64,000 nt of DNA from Flagellimonas algicola (GTDB taxonomy: Bacteria > Bacteroidota > Bacteroidia > Flavobacteriales > Flavobacteriaceae), in contig NZ_VCNI01000002.1 of assembly GCF_005937185.1 (NCBI RefSeq), positions 1,364,001-1,428,000 on the forward strand. The letters are read 5' to 3'. The notes beneath the pieces are model-generated. The model saw only the letters and a program-made list of their open reading frames with translations. It was not told where the DNA came from and did no database searches. Both the position numbers and the translations under genes were made by a program. This document shows, in pieces, positions 28,134-36,965 of this stretch. Position 1 is the first letter of the stretch. Every line of letters starts with the position of its first letter.

Positions 28134-28540
28134 AATGTTGTATTGTTTTGGTTTGTCATTGCAACCAATGCATCCATTGCTTTTGTTGCATTGATTGTGT
28201 CCACAAAAATGTGGTCGTGGTAATAGGCCGCAACTACATTGCAGCTGATTCCGTGCTTTGCCAACGTATTGGAAAAAGCTGCGGTAAGCCCAACGGCTTC
28301 TAGGGAGGAATGAATTCTTAACGTTATGCAAGATGCTACAAAACCATAACTTAGACCTAGGTCGTCCGCTACCGACTTTTCTAGAATCAGGGTAATGCCT
28401 TCTTTTTCCCGATAAAAGCCATGGACTTTGGATAGATCTAGAGCTGACAAATCATCCACAGCGACAAAAACAAAAGCTGTAGGGCTTAGTTCCGGTTGCA
28501 TATTTGCGATTAGCGCGGATAAATTAGTTTCTCCCGTCAT
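28130..28540 (-). CDS. ACT-domain protein (COG3602-like) in the arginine operon
   Basis: The product has 136 residues. Two ACT-like halves are seen: TAFVFVAVDDLSALD at the centre of the first and CITLRIHSSLEAVGLTAAFS, then GISCNVVAAYYHDHIFV, in the second. ACT domains bind small ligands, usually amino acids. Its coupling to argH (4-bp overlap) suggests sensing of arginine or a pathway product, but no output domain is present. The function is inferred. Confidence 0.75.
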   Translation of the reverse strand: MTGETNLSALIANMQPELSPTAFVFVAVDDLSALDLSKVHGFYREKEGITLILEKSVADDLGLSYGFVASCITLRIHSSLEAVGLTAAFSNTLAKHGISCNVVAAYYHDHIFVDTINATKAMDALVAMTNQNNTTL

Positions 28541-28553
28541 TGATCAATTCCTT

Positions 28554-29624
28554 TTAATTTAAAAATCCTGAAAGGATTTTGATATATAGATCAATTCCTT
28601 CCTCAATTTCATTCACATAAATAAATTCATCTGCCGAATGCGATCGTGTACTATCTCCAGGCCCCAGTTTTATCGATTGACAAGTCAATGCGGCCTGATC
28701 GGACAGCGTGGGGGATCCATAGGTTTTTCTGTCCAAGGCCATCCCACTCTTTACCAAATCGTGCTTGGGGTCAATGGAAGAAGAATTCAGTCGTAAGGAA
28801 CGTGGCGTCATTTTGCAGGGGGCTTCCCGTTGCAACAAATCAGCAACTTCCTTATTGGAGTATCTATCATTTACGCGCACATCCACTACCAAATCCACTT
28901 GGGCCGGAACCACATTGTGCTGCTTTCCTGCATTGATTTGGGTCACGGTCATTTTTACCTCACCCAAAGCCTCCGAAACCTTGTCAAAAGTGTAATTTTT
29001 GAACCAGTTTAAGACGTCAATGGTGTTGTAAATGGAATTGTTGTTATTGGGATGGGCTGCATGGGAAGGGGTTCCCTCCACAACGGCATCAAAAACTACC
29101 AGCCCTTTTTCCGCAATGGCCAAATCCAATAGGGTAGGTTCGCCAACAATGGCCACATCAATGTTTGGAAGTATGGGCAACAATCCCCTCAAGCTTTTTT
29201 CCCCAGCATTTTCCTCTTCCGCCGTTGCCGCCATAATGATGTTGTGGCTTAGATTTTCAGCTTCATAAAAGTGCACAAAAGTGGCCAAAAGGGAAACCAA
29301 ACACCCTCCGGCATCATTGCTGCCCAGACCATAAAGTTTTCCGTCCTCCACATGGGGATGAAAAGGGTCTTTGGTATACGCCGAGTTTGGTTTTACGGTA
29401 TCATGGTGGGAATTGAGGAGCAGAGTTGGTTTGGCTTCATCAAAATGCTTGTTGAAAGCATAAACATTATTGACTAGCCGTTCTGTTTTTACCCCAAAAC
29501 CTTGGAGCCAAGTTTCAATGGCATCGCCAGTTTTATCCTCCTCTGCTGAAAATGAGGGAATGGAAATGAGCTGCTTTAGCAACTCGATAGCTTTTTGAGT
29601 CAACGTTTGTTGGTCAGTTTTCAT
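28554..29624 (-). CDS. argE: M20-family N-acyl-ornithine/citrulline deacylase
   Basis: The product has 356 residues. Zinc-site motifs of the M20 family are clear: LLNSHHDTVKP (His, Asp), GLGSNDAGG (Asp), TAEEENAG (Glu-Glu) and IVGEPT. A dimerisation lid lies at about 165-280. Because the operon uses an acylated-ornithine carbamoyltransferase, the substrate is most likely N-acylcitrulline (acetyl or succinyl) rather than N-acetylornithine. It overlaps argB by 4 bp. Confidence 0.88.
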   Translation of the reverse strand: MKTDQQTLTQKAIELLKQLISIPSFSAEEDKTGDAIETWLQGFGVKTERLVNNVYAFNKHFDEAKPTLLLNSHHDTVKPNSAYTKDPFHPHVEDGKLYGLGSNDAGGCLVSLLATFVHFYEAENLSHNIIMAATAEEENAGEKSLRGLLPILPNIDVAIVGEPTLLDLAIAEKGLVVFDAVVEGTPSHAAHPNNNNSIYNTIDVLNWFKNYTFDKVSEALGEVKMTVTQINAGKQHNVVPAQVDLVVDVRVNDRYSNKEVADLLQREAPCKMTPRSLRLNSSSIDPKHDLVKSGMALDRKTYGSPTLSDQAALTCQSIKLGPGDSTRSHSADEFIYVNEIEEGIDLYIKILSGFLN

Positions 29625-30409
29625 AGGGTCAAGGTCGTGAAATTTGAGTTCGAGGCGTCCAACATGGTATGGTTTCCAATACAGACTTGTTTCACCTTAT
29701 TTTGAAGCGCATGAAAGCAATTGTGCATTTTAGGTAACATCCCATCTGCAATGATTCCCCCTTCCAATAAGCTTTCATAAGTTTCAGAGTTGATGTGTTG
29801 GATGACCGAATCCTCATCTTCAATACTTCGCAGAACACCTTGTTTCTCAAAACAATAAAACAAGGTAGTCTCAAACAGTCCTGACATTCCTATAGCCAGT
29901 TCGGCGGCAATGGTATCGGCATTGGTATTGAACAATTGTCCTTTGCCATCATGGGTCAGTGCACAAAAAATGGGAGTGAACCCAGCTTGTAGCAGGTTAA
30001 AAATTCCATTGGAATTTACGCCATCTACATCGCCGACCCATCCAAAATCAATTTCTTTTACAGGTCTTTTATGGGCTTGGATGGCATTTGCATCAGCCCC
30101 ACTCATGCCAATGGCATTGGTTCCTTGGGACTGCAGTTGGGCCACGATTTTTTTGTTGACCAAACCAGCATACACCATTATGGCCACATCCAAACTTTTA
30201 CTGTCGGTAATTCTCCTACCATTGATCATATGGGCCTTTATACCCAACTTGTTCCCAATTTCGGTGGCCTTTTTTCCTCCCCCATGTACCAAAATTTTGT
30301 TTCCTTTCATTTTGGAAAAAAGGGAAAGGGTATGGGAAAGTTGGCTGTTGTCCTCAATGACATTGCCCCCGATTTTTACTATGGAAAGTTTTTCACCCAT
30401 TTTATGCAT
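29621..30409 (-). CDS. argB: N-acetylglutamate kinase (amino-acid kinase family)
   Basis: The product has 262 residues. Amino-acid-kinase motifs are present: SIVKIGGNVIED, VHGGGKKATEIGNKLG and GDVDGVNSNGIF. No N-terminal helix of the arginine-sensitive hexameric kinases is seen, so feedback control by arginine at this step is less likely. It phosphorylates acylated glutamate. The start overlaps the SDR gene end by 8 bp; an alternative start lies three codons later. Confidence 0.92.
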   Translation of the reverse strand: MHKMGEKLSIVKIGGNVIEDNSQLSHTLSLFSKMKGNKILVHGGGKKATEIGNKLGIKAHMINGRRITDSKSLDVAIMVYAGLVNKKIVAQLQSQGTNAIGMSGADANAIQAHKRPVKEIDFGWVGDVDGVNSNGIFNLLQAGFTPIFCALTHDGKGQLFNTNADTIAAELAIGMSGLFETTLFYCFEKQGVLRSIEDEDSVIQHINSETYESLLEGGIIADGMLPKMHNCFHALQNKVKQVCIGNHTMLDASNSNFTTLTL

Positions 30410-31154
30410 TTATTATTCCGCCATCAATGGTCATTGCCGAACCTGTTATCCACGAGGAATCTTCCGAAGCCAAGAACAACGCCAATTTGGCAATATCCTC
30501 TGGAGTTCCCAATCGCTTGAGCAGGGTGGCATTTTTGGCATTTTCCACCGCTTCCTCTGGTTGGTCAAATGCTATTGCCGAATCCCAAATCAAAGGGGTG
30601 TCCACAGGGCCGGGACAGATGGCATTTACCCTGATTTTTGGAGCATATTCTACGGCCAATTGCTTCATCAACCCTAAGGATGCTGCTTTGGAAGCACAAT
30701 AGGCCGGATGGTTGGGAAAACTCTTAAAAGCGGCAATGGATGCATTTATCAATATATTTCCTCCTTCCCCTTCTTGTAAAAAAGGAATGGCAAATTTGGA
30801 GCAATAAAAGATGGAACTTAAGTTGGTATCAATAGTGTCACGCCAAGTTTCAACGGAAAGGTCCACCACATTTCCCAAACCAAGAATCCCGGCATTCAAG
30901 GATAAAATATCCAATCTTCCAAACTTGTCCATGGCCGTAGCCACCAATTTTTGGTTGTAATCCACATCATTTACATCACCAGGGACAAAGACACTGTTTT
31001 CCAGTTGTGCGGCCAATTGGTTCCCTCGCTCCAAATTGCGACCAGATAAGATCAAGGAGGCACCGGCTTCATGATAAGCTTCAGCTATGGCTTTTCCCAT
31101 GCCGCTGGTAGCTCCCGTTACAATACCGACTTTGTTATTTAGCTTTAATTCCAT
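30402..31154 (-). CDS. Short-chain dehydrogenase/reductase in the arginine operon
   Basis: From the ATG at 31154 the product has 250 residues (an in-frame start at 31169 would overlap argF'). It is a classical SDR: TGATSGMG cofactor loop, LNAGI, catalytic Ser in INASIAA and YCASK. The C-terminal GSAMTIDGG is usual. No step of arginine or proline synthesis needs this enzyme, so its role here is unknown; it may have been captured by the operon. Confidence 0.85.
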   Translation of the reverse strand: MELKLNNKVGIVTGATSGMGKAIAEAYHEAGASLILSGRNLERGNQLAAQLENSVFVPGDVNDVDYNQKLVATAMDKFGRLDILSLNAGILGLGNVVDLSVETWRDTIDTNLSSIFYCSKFAIPFLQEGEGGNILINASIAAFKSFPNHPAYCASKAASLGLMKQLAVEYAPKIRVNAICPGPVDTPLIWDSAIAFDQPEEAVENAKNATLLKRLGTPEDIAKLALFLASEDSSWITGSAMTIDGGIINA

Positions 31155-31155
31155 T

Positions 31156-32094
31156 TTATAGGGATTCAAGAATTTTCTTTAAAACAATTTGTGCCGAATA
31201 TGTCCGATTGTTGGCCTGTTCCACCACCAGGGACTGATCGCTGTCCAACACGACATCGGCTACCACTACATTTCTTCTAACGGGGAGGCAGTGCATGAAT
31301 TTAGCCGTGCCAAGCTGTGCTTGGGTCAACATCCAATTGGGATCTTGGGAAATTACTTTTCCATAATCCGAATAGCTACTCCAGTTTTTCACGTAAACAA
31401 AGTCGGCATTTTCCATGGCTTTATCCTGATCATATTCAATCTGGCACCCATTGGTGATTTCAGGGTTCAATTCATAGCCCTTAGGATGGGTGATTACAAA
31501 ATCCGCATCCTGCAATTTCATCATTTCTACAAAGGAATTGGCCACAGCATGAGGCAGTGCTCTGGGATGTGGCGCCCAAGAAAGTACAACTTTGGGTCTG
31601 TCTTTGGAACCAAATTCCTCTAAGGTTATAGCATCAGCAAGGGCTTGCAAGGGATGACCCACCGAACTTTCCATGTTCACCACAGGAACGTTGGCATATT
31701 TTTTAAAACCGTTTAGAACTACCTCAGCTTCGTCCAATGCTTTGTTTTCCAAACCTGCAAAAGCACGTATGGCCACGATATCGCAATATTGGGACACCAC
31801 CTGTGCAGCTTCTTTGATATGTTCCGCCTTGCCTTGATTCATAACCGTTCCATCTTCAAATTCCAGTTGCCAACCTTCACTACCGAAATTCATGACCATG
31901 ACCTCCATTCCTAAATTTATGGCGGCTTTTTGTGTACTCAAGCGGGTACGTAAGCTGTTATTGAAAAAAAGGAGACAAACAGTTTTGTCTTTTCCAAGGG
32001 ACTTGAATTTAACCGGGTCTTTTTTCAACTCGATGGCCTCTGCAACCGCTGCCTCTAGGTCTTTAATATCGTTGATGCTTAAATAATGCTTCAT
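31156..32094 (-). CDS. argF': N-acylornithine carbamoyltransferase (N-acetyl- or N-succinylornithine type)
   Basis: The product has 312 residues. The carbamoyl-phosphate loop reads NNSLRTRLSTQ in place of the SxRTR of ornithine carbamoyltransferase, and HCLPVRRN is present. These are the marks of the Xanthomonas/Bacteroides acylornithine branch. Residue 90, which is Pro in the Bacteroides succinylornithine enzyme and Glu in the Xanthomonas acetylornithine enzyme, is Ala here (QGKAEHIKEA). It makes N-acylcitrulline for the deacylase argE. Confidence 0.9.
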   Translation of the reverse strand: MKHYLSINDIKDLEAAVAEAIELKKDPVKFKSLGKDKTVCLLFFNNSLRTRLSTQKAAINLGMEVMVMNFGSEGWQLEFEDGTVMNQGKAEHIKEAAQVVSQYCDIVAIRAFAGLENKALDEAEVVLNGFKKYANVPVVNMESSVGHPLQALADAITLEEFGSKDRPKVVLSWAPHPRALPHAVANSFVEMMKLQDADFVITHPKGYELNPEITNGCQIEYDQDKAMENADFVYVKNWSSYSDYGKVISQDPNWMLTQAQLGTAKFMHCLPVRRNVVVADVVLDSDQSLVVEQANNRTYSAQIVLKKILESL

Positions 32095-32852
32095 GCCTTG
32101 ATTTTTGTAAAGTGGATTTGGTCTCGAAAACTATCAACAATGAAATTGTCTTTCAGTCCATTCACAATCCATGTTTCTATTCCCGCCTTTTTCGCAATAC
32201 TGGCCGCCTCTATTTTAGATTGCATGCCTCCTGTTCCGTGGGAAGATTTGACCGAACTCACCTCTTTCCCCAATTCCGTGATGGAAGCTACTTCCTTTAT
32301 GGTTTCGGGTAGCTTTCCATCCAAGGATTCTTTGGTGTAAATGCCATCTGTATTGGTTGCAATCAAAAGGAGGTCCACTTTTAAAAAGGCTGCCGTAAGT
32401 GCCGCCAATTTATCATTATCTCCAAATTTGATTTCATCGGTGGCCACAGTATCATTTTCATTGATGATGGGAATAACATCATTGGCCAACAATACGTTGA
32501 TGGTGTTCTCAATGTTCACCCTTGCTTTTTCATTTTCCAAATCGGAATAGGAGAAGAGGCATTGTGAAGTGAACAACCCCAATTCCCTAAAACTCTCCTG
32601 AAAAATGTGCATCAATCTGGGTTGACCGATAGCAGCCAATGCCTGTTTCACGTCAATTTCCTGCCCATTGTGTTCCAGTTTAACAAATTGTTTGGCGGTG
32701 GCAATGGCGCCGGAAGAGACCAGGATAAACTCATATTCCTCTTTCAGCAAAGCAATTTGCCTACCGATATCCTCAATTTTGCCCCTGGAAATTTGATTGG
32801 TTTCCTTGGTGAGCGTATTTGAGCCAATTTTTATCAGAACCCTTTTTTTCAT
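32091..32852 (-). CDS. proB: Glutamate 5-kinase
   Basis: The product has 253 residues: amino-acid-kinase domain only (VLIKIGSNTLTKETNQISRG, VSSGAIATAKQF, INENDTVATDEIKFGDND, GTGGMQSKIEAASIAKKAG), with no C-terminal PUA domain. It starts proline synthesis by phosphorylating glutamate. It is 4 bp downstream of proA and overlaps argF' by 4 bp, so proline and arginine genes are transcribed together. Confidence 0.93.
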   Translation of the reverse strand: MKKRVLIKIGSNTLTKETNQISRGKIEDIGRQIALLKEEYEFILVSSGAIATAKQFVKLEHNGQEIDVKQALAAIGQPRLMHIFQESFRELGLFTSQCLFSYSDLENEKARVNIENTINVLLANDVIPIINENDTVATDEIKFGDNDKLAALTAAFLKVDLLLIATNTDGIYTKESLDGKLPETIKEVASITELGKEVSSVKSSHGTGGMQSKIEAASIAKKAGIETWIVNGLKDNFIVDSFRDQIHFTKIKA

Positions 32853-32856
32853 CCCT

Positions 32857-34053
32857 TTATCTTGTTTGGCCGTTTCCTTTGATGTACCATTTATTGGTTA
32901 CCAAATGGGTTAATCCAAGAGGGCCTCTTTGGTGTAATTTATCCGTGCTTATGGCCAATTCCCCAGCCAGGCCAAATTGGCCGCCGTCGGTAAACCGGGT
33001 AGAAGCATTGTGGTAGACCGCTGCGGAATCTACCGATTCCATAAATAGGGAAGCTTCTTCTTGGTCTGAGGTAATAATGGTGGCTGAATGCCCTCCGCTA
33101 TGGGTGTTGATTCTTTCAATGCTGTCCTCAAGTCCTGAAGTTTCACCCAACACAATTTTGTAATCCAAAAACTCTTCTTCCCAAATATTCTCATTGGTAA
33201 TGAGTTCGGTATCTCCATGTTCTGAGATGGCCTTATCCGAATAAATGGCAACCTCTTTGTTTTTAAGTGTGTTGATCAATTCGGAAACGAAAGCCTCCTT
33301 ATTGGGGAGTTCTTTATCAATAAGCACTTTATCCAAAGCGTTACAGGCCGATATTTTGGCAATTTTGGCGTTCACAATGATATCTGTTGCCATTTGGGTA
33401 TCTGCGGTCTTGGCCACATATAAAAAATTGTTGCCCCTACCGCTCACAATTACTGGGCATTTGGCATGTGCTTTTACAAATTGAATCAAACATTCACCGC
33501 CCCTAGGTACGATCAAATCGATTTTCTGATCCGGGTTGGCCAAGAAATCTTGGGTTTCTTGTCGGGAGTAGTTTAGGTAAGTGACCCAATCCTTGGAACA
33601 TTCATTTTCTTCCAATGCCTGATGCCATAACTCCACCAGCACCAAATTACTTCGTAGGGATTCCTTGCCCCCTTTCAACAAGATTTTATTACCAGACTTA
33701 AATGCGATTCCAGCAGCCTCAATGGTCACATCAGGTCTAGATTCATAGATGATCATAACGGTGCCAAAAGGAGCGGTTCTATTGCTCACCTGCATTTGGT
33801 TTTCATGGGTGAAGGTATAGCGTTCCACACCTATAGGGTCGGGTTGCGAAGCCAATTCTTCCAAGGATTGAATCATTCCTGAAACCTTCGCCTCATCCAC
33901 TTTTAGACGGTCCGCCATTGCCAAATCCCCGCCATCGTATGCATTTAGATCTTCTGCATTGGCCACTATCAACTTTTCGGCCTGTTCCTGAATCAGTATG
34001 GCCATTCGCTTTAGAACGGCATTTCGTTTTTCCATATTCAAAAGTAAACTCAT
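32857..34053 (-). CDS. proA: Glutamate-5-semialdehyde dehydrogenase (gamma-glutamyl phosphate reductase)
   Basis: The product has 398 residues of the aldehyde-dehydrogenase fold. PFGTVMIIYESRPDVTIEAA, LKGGKES and NASTRFTDGGQFGLAGELAI are the ProA signatures. The catalytic Cys is in ISACNALDKVL. It reduces the product of proB to glutamate semialdehyde. Overlaps argD by 4 bp. Confidence 0.94.
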   Translation of the reverse strand: MSLLLNMEKRNAVLKRMAILIQEQAEKLIVANAEDLNAYDGGDLAMADRLKVDEAKVSGMIQSLEELASQPDPIGVERYTFTHENQMQVSNRTAPFGTVMIIYESRPDVTIEAAGIAFKSGNKILLKGGKESLRSNLVLVELWHQALEENECSKDWVTYLNYSRQETQDFLANPDQKIDLIVPRGGECLIQFVKAHAKCPVIVSGRGNNFLYVAKTADTQMATDIIVNAKIAKISACNALDKVLIDKELPNKEAFVSELINTLKNKEVAIYSDKAISEHGDTELITNENIWEEEFLDYKIVLGETSGLEDSIERINTHSGGHSATIITSDQEEASLFMESVDSAAVYHNASTRFTDGGQFGLAGELAISTDKLHQRGPLGLTHLVTNKWYIKGNGQTR

Positions 34054-35177
34054 GACAGCTCGGCTTTTAGGGCATCAAAAAATTGATCCATTTGATTTTT
34101 GGTGATATTAAGTGCGGGCAAAAACCGCAAGACGTGCTTGTCCTTTGCTCCACCAGTAAACACTTTTTGATTGTTAATCATATTTTTTCGTAGGGAAGCC
34201 ACTTCAAAGTCAAACTCCAAGCCTAACATAAGTCCTCTTCCCTTGATATTTTTCACCGCAGGAATTTCCTTGGCTTTCTCCAGAAAATAAACTCCTAGTT
34301 CAGCTGCATTTTGGGTCAAATTCTCCTGCTCCATCACTTCCAGAACAGCCAAAACTGCTGCACATGCCAGATGGTTGCCTCCAAAGGTGGTACCCAATAG
34401 TCCATAAGAGGCTTTAAAGGATTCATGAATCAACACTCCCCCAACTGGGAATCCGTTCCCCATACCTTTGGCAATGGAAATAATATCGGGTTGAATTTTG
34501 TGATGCTGAAAAGCGAAGAATTTTCCGCTCCTTCCAAAACCACATTGCACTTCATCTGCTATCAAAACTACTCCGTTTTGCTTGCATTTTTCAGCTACAA
34601 ATTGGAGGAATGGGGTGGTGGGTTCGTCCAATCCACCTACGCCTTGGATGGTTTCCAAGATTACTGCACAATAATCACCTTGATTGATAGCTTTTTCAAG
34701 AGCATCAAAATCATTGAAAGTAAGAAAAGTAACTTCCTGCTGCTTATTGAGAGGTGCATTAATGCTTGGATTGTCCGTTGCAGCTACAGCTGCGGAAGTA
34801 CGTCCGTGAAATCCATTCTTAAAAGCGATGACCTTGGATTTTTTGGTATGGAACGAAGCCAGTTTTAAAGCATTTTCGTTGGCCTCCGCTCCGGAATTGC
34901 ATAGGAACAGTTTGTAATTTTTACATCCTGATTGTTGGCCTAGTTTATCTGCTAGTTCTTGCTGAAGCGGATTTTGAATGGAGTTGCTATAAAAGCCAAT
35001 GTTGTCCAGCTGCTCCTTCAATCGTTTTACATAATGCGGATGGGTGTGTCCGATGGAAATAACGGCGTGCCCGCCATAGAAATCGAGATATTTTTGCCCT
35101 TTGTCATCAATTACCTCAATCCCTTTTGCAGAAACCGGGGTTACATCGTATAGGGGATATACATCAAATAGTTCCAC
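34050..35177 (-). CDS. argD: Acylornithine aminotransferase
   Basis: The product has 375 residues, a class-III PLP aminotransferase. Visible are LFLCNSGAEANENALKLA, FHGRTSAAVAAT, LIADEVQCGFGRSG and the PLP lysine in ISIAKGMGNGFPVGG. It converts N-acylglutamate semialdehyde to N-acylornithine. Ornithine aminotransferase is a close paralogue; operon position settles the role. Confidence 0.92.
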   Translation of the reverse strand: MELFDVYPLYDVTPVSAKGIEVIDDKGQKYLDFYGGHAVISIGHTHPHYVKRLKEQLDNIGFYSNSIQNPLQQELADKLGQQSGCKNYKLFLCNSGAEANENALKLASFHTKKSKVIAFKNGFHGRTSAAVAATDNPSINAPLNKQQEVTFLTFNDFDALEKAINQGDYCAVILETIQGVGGLDEPTTPFLQFVAEKCKQNGVVLIADEVQCGFGRSGKFFAFQHHKIQPDIISIAKGMGNGFPVGGVLIHESFKASYGLLGTTFGGNHLACAAVLAVLEVMEQENLTQNAAELGVYFLEKAKEIPAVKNIKGRGLMLGLEFDFEVASLRKNMINNQKVFTGGAKDKHVLRFLPALNITKNQMDQFFDALKAELS

Positions 35178-35183
35178 GCCTTT

Positions 35184-35978
35184 TTATCCTTTTTTAATTT
35201 GGCTGATTTTCTCAAATGAGGTTACAATTCCCCTGATTAGCGAAGAACTCAAACCTTGATGTTCCATCTCATTAAGGCCTTCAATAGTACACCCCCTTGG
35301 AGTGGTCACCTGATCAATTTCCTCTTCGGGGTGGCTGCCAGACTCAATCAAAAGACTAGCTGCGCCATTACAGGTGTGCATAGCCAACTCTTGGGCTTCC
35401 TTGGCATCAAAACCTAACTGGATGGCGCCCTGTGTGGTGGCCCGTATCAATCGCATCCAAAAAGCGATTCCGCTGGCACAAATCACTGTGGCAGCTTGCA
35501 TCAAATCCTCCGGGATTTCCAAGGTATGACCCATACGGTTGAAAATACCCTTGGTCAAATCGATACGTTTCTTGCCCAATTCGTTGCTACAAATACAGGT
35601 CATGGAATTTCCAACGGAAATGGCCGTGTTGGGCATACTCCTAACAATGTACTTGTCCGCTCCAACAATTTCCTCGATTTTGGAAATACTGAAACCGGTA
35701 ATGGTACTGATCAAAACATGGTTCTCCGTAAGGAGATCTTTTACATCGTCTAAAATCTTGGAAAAATGTCCTGGTTGAACCGCAAAAATCAGAATATCCG
35801 ATTGCTTCACAGCTTCATGATTGTCCGTGGTCACTACGACATTCCCGTACTTTTCAAAGTCCTTGATGGAACTGGTGTTTCTTTTGGTCAGGTACATGGA
35901 GGTGGCTCCATTGCTGTGCAAAATGCCCTTGGCTATCGCCAATCCCAGATTCCCTGCCCCTATAATCGCTATTTTCAT
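35184..35978 (-). CDS. proC: Pyrroline-5-carboxylate reductase
   Basis: The product has 264 residues. A Rossmann motif (MKIAIIGAGNLGLAIAKGIL), VRSMPNTAISVG and the C-terminal family signature QVTTPRGCTIEGLNEME are present. It completes proline synthesis. It is placed between argC and argD, 6 bp from argD. Confidence 0.94.
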   Translation of the reverse strand: MKIAIIGAGNLGLAIAKGILHSNGATSMYLTKRNTSSIKDFEKYGNVVVTTDNHEAVKQSDILIFAVQPGHFSKILDDVKDLLTENHVLISTITGFSISKIEEIVGADKYIVRSMPNTAISVGNSMTCICSNELGKKRIDLTKGIFNRMGHTLEIPEDLMQAATVICASGIAFWMRLIRATTQGAIQLGFDAKEAQELAMHTCNGAASLLIESGSHPEEEIDQVTTPRGCTIEGLNEMEHQGLSSSLIRGIVTSFEKISQIKKG

Positions 35979-35990
35979 ATTATTATTTTT

Positions 35991-36965
35991 TTAAAACACT
36001 CCTGCTTTTAGTTGCAATCCCATTTGCTCTTCCAAACCGAACATCAAATTCATGTTCTGTACAGCTTGTCCGGAAGCACCTTTTAATAAGTTATCTATGG
36101 CCGATGTAACCAACAGCACATCCTCGTGCTTGTGCAAATGGATATGGCACTGATTGGTGTTCACCACCTGTTTTAGGTGAATAGGGTCATCAGAGACATG
36201 GGTATAGACCGCATCGGCATAAAAATCCTTGAATAATTGTTGTGCTTTCTCCAAACTTCCATCAAAAGGCGTATAAGCAGTTGCCAAAATGCCTCTGGTA
36301 AAATTGCCCCTATTGGGTAGGAAATAGAGTTTGCCCACCCCATTTCCGAAGGATTCCAAGCTCTCTCCAATTTCACCCAAATGTTGGTGTGTAAAGGGTT
36401 TGTACCAGGAAACATTATTATTTCTCCAGCTAAAATGGGATGTAGCGGACAAGCCGACACCAGCTCCCGTACTTCCCGTAACTGCGTTAATATGGATATC
36501 CTTGTTCAGTAGTCCTGCCTTGGCCAAGGGCAACAATCCCAATTGGATGGCGGTAGCAAAACAACCAGGATTGGCAATGGCTTGTGCATTTTGTATATCT
36601 GATTTATTTAATTCCGGGAGTCCATATACAAAAGTATGGCTGTTCCAAACCGAATCGGAGTTGAGCCTAAAGTCGTTGCTCAGGTCAATAATCTTGGTGT
36701 GGTCAGCAAAGCCATTTTCTTCCAAAAACTTGGTGGAATTACCATGTCCCAAACACAAAAAGACCACATCCACACTAGGATTGATTTCACCTGAAAAGAG
36801 TAGGTTGATTTGACCCAGCAAATCTTGATGTGCTGATGACACAGGCTTTCCTGCACGGGTGGTGCTGAACACAAAGTCTATTTCGGTTTGGTGATGATTC
36901 AGCAACAACCTGATCAGTTCCCCTCCGGTATATCCCGAACCTCCTATTATTCCTGCCTTAATCAT
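35991..36965 (-). CDS. argC: N-acetyl-gamma-glutamyl-phosphate reductase
   Basis: The product has 324 residues. Motifs: AGIIGGSGYTGGELIRLL (cofactor), the catalytic Cys in ANPGCFATAIQLGLLPL and TGSTGAGVGLSATSHFSWR. It reduces N-acylglutamyl phosphate to the semialdehyde. Overlaps argG by 8 bp. Confidence 0.95.
   Translation of the reverse strand: MIKAGIIGGSGYTGGELIRLLLNHHQTEIDFVFSTTRAGKPVSSAHQDLLGQINLLFSGEINPSVDVVFLCLGHGNSTKFLEENGFADHTKIIDLSNDFRLNSDSVWNSHTFVYGLPELNKSDIQNAQAIANPGCFATAIQLGLLPLAKAGLLNKDIHINAVTGSTGAGVGLSATSHFSWRNNNVSWYKPFTHQHLGEIGESLESFGNGVGKLYFLPNRGNFTRGILATAYTPFDGSLEKAQQLFKDFYADAVYTHVSDDPIHLKQVVNTNQCHIHLHKHEDVLLVTSAIDNLLKGASGQAVQNMNLMFGLEEQMGLQLKAGVF

Noticed and set aside
28134-28331. 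66-codon N-terminal extension of argH
   Set aside because: Lies inside the ACT gene in another frame. The ArgH family start is at 28133 with an ATGA overlap.
29910-30677. 255-codon plus-strand open frame
   Set aside because: It is antisense to argB and the SDR gene, which have full family motifs. The translation shows no domain.
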